From UMGS1279 sp045534095 (GTDB lineage Bacteria; Bacillota; Clostridia; Oscillospirales; Acutalibacteraceae): DNA of 9,606 nt. Each line of letters starts with the position of its first letter. Within the stretch, counting starts at the first letter, position 1. Location of the stretch: NCBI GenBank assembly GCA_045534095.1, contig JAZSJA010000136.1, positions 1-9,606 on the forward strand, read 5' to 3'. Below, in pieces: positions 8,068 to 9,606 of this stretch. The position numbers were made by a program, and so were the translations under genes. The notes beneath the pieces are model-generated. The model was not told where the DNA came from. It worked only from the letters and a program-made list of their open reading frames with translations, and did not search any database.

Positions 8068-8330
8068 TTGAACCTGCGACCGACGGGTTTCCGGGGCAAC
8101 ACACTCGACCGCCGCCGGTGGCGGATGCAGGGAGAGTTTGTTGGCGCAGCGGTCAAAGTTCATAGGCGCTCCAAGCCGTTATGAACTTTGGGAACCGCAA
8201 GAGGGCAAGCAAACGCAAAGCGTTTGTGCGAACAGGTTCAAGGTCTCGGCTGCCGCCTCGGTCGGTGCTTCTGTGCTTTGCACAGAGGTGTCCACCGGAC
8301 ACCCGCACCCTGTCCCCGCAACCAAAAAAA
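8068..8330 (+). repeat. GC-rich hairpin-dense module built partly from tRNA-fMet pieces
   Basis: The left end (8068-8089) is an inverted copy of tRNA bases 7971-7992 with 20 of 22 matches. The right end carries CAGGTTCAAG (8233-8242, identical to 7984-7993) and, after about 66 extra bases, the 22-base tRNA end (8309-8330). The extra bases sit inside what would be the T loop. TTGAACCTG (8068-8076) pairs with CAGGTTCAA (8233-8241), closing a branched structure. Internal helices are 8097-8106/8134-8143 (9 of 10 pairs), CCGCC-GGT-GGCGG (8112-8124), an 11-bp stem 8154-8164/8180-8190, and CAAACGC-AAA-GCGTTTG (8210-8226). The T-loop insert has CTGTGC-TTT-GCACAG (8271-8285) and GGTGTCC-ACC-GGACACC (8287-8303). 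The base composition is far richer in GC than the flanks. ORFs here are by-products of the repeats. The function is unknown; a structured RNA or a small tRNA-targeting mobile element is possible. Confidence 0.75.
8309..8330 (+). repeat. Direct repeat copy 2: displaced tRNA acceptor end
   Basis: This is identical to 7995-8016. It is not part of a full cloverleaf: the matching T-stem side lies at 8233-8242 with an insert between, and no D or anticodon arm is present. It runs straight into the hairpin at 8318-8367. Confidence 0.9.
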
Positions 8331-8367
8331 TGCAGTCGCTAAAAGCGGCTGCTATTTTTTTGGTTGC
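8318..8367 (+). terminator. Long terminator-like hairpin including inverted tRNA acceptor end
   Basis: Arms 8318-8340 and 8344-8367 pair almost fully around AAA, with one bulged T (8353) and one G/T wobble. The outer 14 bp (GCAACCAAAAAAAT against ATTTTTTTGGTTGC) means the tRNA tail with CCA is present in direct and inverted form. The GC core and seven-T run make an intrinsic terminator on the + strand, and the A run makes it work on the - strand too. Confidence 0.82.
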
Positions 8368-8369
8368 AT

Positions 8370-8546
8370 CCAAGCCGAAGGCTTGGTATGTAATCCGCGT
8401 TAGCGGAATGTAATCAGTTTGCAAAGCAAACTGTATGGCATCAAGGTGCAAGCCTTGTATGTATATGTCTTCGGCTTGATTACATACCGACTTTGTCGGA
8501 TTACATCCATTTTCTTTCGAAAATGATTACATACACGCTACGCGTG
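8370..8546. repeat. Array of seven short palindromes with 8-base spacers that flip orientation
   Basis: Hairpins, each of different sequence: CCAAGCC-GAA-GGCTTGG (8370-8386), CCGC-GTTA-GCGG (8395-8406), CAGTTTGC-AAA-GCAAACTG (8415-8433), CAAGG/CCTTG (8442-8457), CCGAC-TTT-GTCGG (8487-8499), CATTTTC/GAAAATG (8508-8525) and CACGC-TAC-GCGTG (8534-8546). Left-half spacers are TATGTAAT (8387), AATGTAAT (8407) and TATGGCAT (8434). Right-half spacers are the reverse complement type: ATTACATA (8479), ATTACATC (8500) and ATTACATA (8526). The turn (8458-8478) contains CTTCGGCTTG, the reverse complement of the start of hairpin 1 (8371-8380). Spacers 1 and 6 of this list (8387, 8526) pair fully and 8407/8500 pair over 7 bases. 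The array could thus fold as one long stem with side hairpins every 8 bp. No ORF fits it, and it is not a CRISPR array. Confidence 0.85.
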
Positions 8547-8552
8547 ATGAGG

Positions 8553-8581
8553 TTGCGATATTAGATTTTCTGTGTTATAAT
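8553..8581 (+). promoter_or_regulatory. Promoter of the four-helix-bundle gene
   Basis: TTGCGA (8553-8558) and TATAAT (8576-8581) are 17 bases apart. The -35 box overlaps GGTTGC (8551-8556), a repeat of bases 8362-8367, so it sits at the array's right border. The predicted start site near 8588 leaves almost no leader. Confidence 0.75.
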
Positions 8582-8597
8582 TCATACGGTGATTAAT

Positions 8598-8948
8598 ATG
8601 AGCGAAAATTTATTATTAAAATACTCAGAGCAATTAGCATCGGAAATAGAGATGCTTTGCAAAAATATTAAGGGTGATTCTAATACTGTTTTTCAGATTC
8701 GGAAATCTTCCTCAAGTGTTTACGCTAACATAATGGAAGCTCAATATCCACAAAGCTTACCCGATATGCTTTCTAAATTTAAAATTGCACGAAAAGAATG
8801 TAATGAAACTGAAGGTTGGCTAAAACTTTTATTTTCTACAAATGTGATTGATGAAAATGTATTTAAAAAGCATAGAAACCTTTGCGGTAGAATAAAACGA
8901 ATATTAACTTCGTCTTGTATAACGATAGAAAATAAAATTAAAAAATAG
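8598..8948 (+). CDS. Four-helix-bundle protein (23S intervening-sequence protein / Avd-like family)
   Basis: This 116-residue helical protein belongs to the PF05635 / TIGR02436-type four-helix-bundle family, first seen in intervening sequences of 23S rRNA and related in fold to Avd of diversity-generating retroelements. The evidence is the family pattern QIRKSSSSVYANIMEA (33-48), then KFKIARKECNETEGWLKLL (60-78) and normal length. Predicted helices are about 4-24, 31-49, 55-80 and 86-114. The many Lys/Arg residues suit nucleic-acid binding, which is known for Avd. The ATG at 8598 is chosen because GGTGAT (8588-8593) can act as a ribosome binding site; an in-frame GTG at 8589 would add three residues and make a nearly leaderless message. 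The gene follows directly on the palindrome array with its own promoter, so array and gene may form one element. No reverse transcriptase or 23S rRNA is in the window. The cellular role is unknown. Confidence 0.88.
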   Translation: MSENLLLKYSEQLASEIEMLCKNIKGDSNTVFQIRKSSSSVYANIMEAQYPQSLPDMLSKFKIARKECNETEGWLKLLFSTNVIDENVFKKHRNLCGRIKRILTSSCITIENKIKK

Positions 8949-8951
8949 TTC

Positions 8952-8979
8952 TGGACTTTTGAAAATCTTTCGGTATAAT
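8952..8979 (+). promoter_or_regulatory. Promoter of the small-protein/phosphorylase pair
   Basis: A perfect TATAAT (8974-8979) has TGGACT (8952-8957) 16 bases upstream as a weak -35. It lies in the gap after the four-helix-bundle gene, 26 bases before the next ATG. Confidence 0.62.
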
Positions 8980-9005
8980 GTGTTGTTTGAAAGGCGGCGG
9001 ATTAT

Positions 9006-9197
9006 ATGGAATGCGACTTGAAAACACTGTATTTTGTTCGCGGTAAAATAATTATGGCTATGGCAGATTTGAGAAGAACGGAAGATGATCCCGAAATTTT
9101 GCAAATATTACGGAGAGCGCAACTCATTATTGAAAAGAAAATTTTTGATGCAAACTTTCCAAATAAGATAGAACAATACAAAAATTTGATTGTATAA
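9006..9197 (+). CDS. Small helical protein of unknown function
   Basis: This is a 63-residue protein whose family is not recognised. It reads as largely alpha-helical and charged, with RRTEDDPEILQILRRAQLIIEKKI in two adjoining halves (about residues 23-46) as an amphipathic segment. It has no signal peptide, transmembrane helix or metal-binding cysteine pair. AAAGGCGG (8990-8997) is a weak ribosome binding site 8 bases before the ATG, and a TATAAT box lies 26 bases upstream of it. The stop codon is only 14 bases before the next gene's ATG, so the two are probably co-transcribed and may act together. It could be a regulator or partner of the phosphorylase-like protein, but this rests on position alone. 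The reverse-strand reading over the same bases lacks these signals. Confidence 0.6.
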   Translation: MECDLKTLYFVRGKIIMAMADLRRTEDDPEILQILRRAQLIIEKKIFDANFPNKIEQYKNLIV

Positions 9198-9211
9198 CAA
9201 AAGGAGCGATT

Positions 9212-9606
9212 ATGAATTTTCATCAATTGATAGACGGAATGAAAAAATACAAGTCGACCGAAAAGGATATATGTCTTCATTGCCTTGGCGTAATGCCGGA
9301 ACAAATAAATACAAATGTAGTTATTGCGCCTTGGTGGGAACCTAAATCATTGGCGCTTCTTGGCGATGCTGAATACTTGAGTGAATCTCAGTTTTCTGCT
9401 ATAAAAGTATGGAATATAAAAAGCGAATTTTGTGATATAACCTACATTAAAACCGGCATCGGCGCACCTGTGTTTATGGATGCTCTTTTGGCTTTGGGTG
9501 TAACGAAATGCAAAAATGTTATTTTTGTAGGGTCTGTTGGTTCTTTAGACGAAGATATAGGTATAGGAGATATTGTCATTCCTCAATATAGCATCTGCGG
9601 TGATGG
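9212..9606 (+). CDS. Nucleoside phosphorylase superfamily protein (3' end missing)
   Basis: The first 131 residues are visible and the frame runs off the window. The ATG at 9212 has AAGGAG (9201-9206) 5 bases upstream. The PNP/UDP phosphorylase fold (PF01048) is indicated by TGIGAP (81-86) followed by a helix with LLALG, and by FVGSVGSLDEDIGIGDIVIP (105-124), the strand-loop-strand of the phosphate/ribose site in this superfamily. Members cleave nucleosides by phosphorolysis or hydrolysis (purine or uridine phosphorylases, MTA/SAH nucleosidases, AMP nucleosidases). The N-terminus, with NVVIAPWWEPKS in place of the usual phosphate loop with GDP.R, is divergent, so the exact reaction cannot be named. 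The C-terminal residues that set base specificity are outside the window. It follows the 63-residue gene closely. Confidence 0.8.
   Translation, partial: MNFHQLIDGMKKYKSTEKDICLHCLGVMPEQINTNVVIAPWWEPKSLALLGDAEYLSESQFSAIKVWNIKSEFCDITYIKTGIGAPVFMDALLALGVTKCKNVIFVGSVGSLDEDIGIGDIVIPQYSICGD

Noticed and set aside
8233..8324. Second tRNA gene
   Set aside because: Only T-arm and acceptor pieces exist, separated by a hairpin insert; there is no D arm, anticodon arm or 5' acceptor strand.
8138..8451. Three overlapping ORFs on both strands (8138-8413, 8188-8403 and 8179-8451 reverse)
   Set aside because: They lie over GC-rich hairpins and tRNA copies, lack ribosome binding sites and encode low-complexity Ala/Gly/Cys-rich sequence; the DNA structure explains the open frames.
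8370..8546. CRISPR array
   Set aside because: The repeated unit is only 8 bases and reverses orientation halfway, the intervals are palindromes of 12-19 bases, and no cas gene is present.
8598..8948. Diversity-generating retroelement
   Set aside because: The protein family is Avd-related, but there is no reverse transcriptase, template repeat or variable repeat in the window.
9002..9304. Reverse-strand ORFs across 8904-9304
   Set aside because: They have no ribosome binding site and overlap + strand genes that have promoters, ribosome binding sites or a recognised fold.

Overview
The window looks like a low-GC Clostridia (Bacillota) chromosome, probably from an uncultured gut or rumen member of the Oscillospirales type. 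This is inferred from strong AGGAG ribosome binding sites, TTGACA/TATAAT-like promoters, intrinsic terminators with long T runs, an initiator tRNA with encoded CCA, and protein families common in such genomes. No taxon is claimed beyond that.

Region 1 (1-5930, + strand) reads as one cell-surface carbohydrate cluster. It starts with the 3' part of a large surface protein with three repeated jelly-roll-like modules and an NPSTG sorting signal. The surface gene's stop codon overlaps the start codon of a lipoprotein glycoside hydrolase with a long acidic stalk. A close paralogue of the same hydrolase without a signal peptide follows, and then a small GtrA-family membrane protein. The two hydrolases share every recognisable catalytic landmark, so one enzyme type seems to be deployed outside and inside the cell. 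A bidirectional terminator (5994-6039) closes the cluster.

Region 2 (6145-7652, - strand) holds an M20D-type amidohydrolase with a near-consensus promoter. Behind that promoter lies an unassigned structured element on the same strand: two interleaved perfect stems that fit an H-type pseudoknot, directly followed by an intrinsic terminator. It has no gene of its own and may be a small RNA or an attenuated leader.

Region 3 (7887-8546, + strand) is the most unusual part. It begins with an initiator tRNA-fMet with its promoter and terminator. Next comes a GC-rich, hairpin-dense module built partly from pieces of the same tRNA: an inverted copy of the anticodon/T-arm side, and a direct copy of the T arm and acceptor end whose T loop is interrupted by about 66 bases of hairpins. 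A long terminator-like hairpin ends it. Then follows an array of seven short palindromes, most separated by 8-base spacers of the TATGTAAT type whose orientation flips in the middle of the array.

Region 4 (8553-9606, + strand) starts with a four-helix-bundle protein (23S intervening-sequence protein / Avd-like family) transcribed straight out of the array. A 63-residue protein of unknown function and the N-terminal part of a nucleoside-phosphorylase-superfamily protein follow as a probable second operon. The combination of tRNA-derived repeats, a mirror-symmetric palindrome array and a four-helix-bundle gene is the best candidate here for an undescribed element; its function is not known from the sequence.
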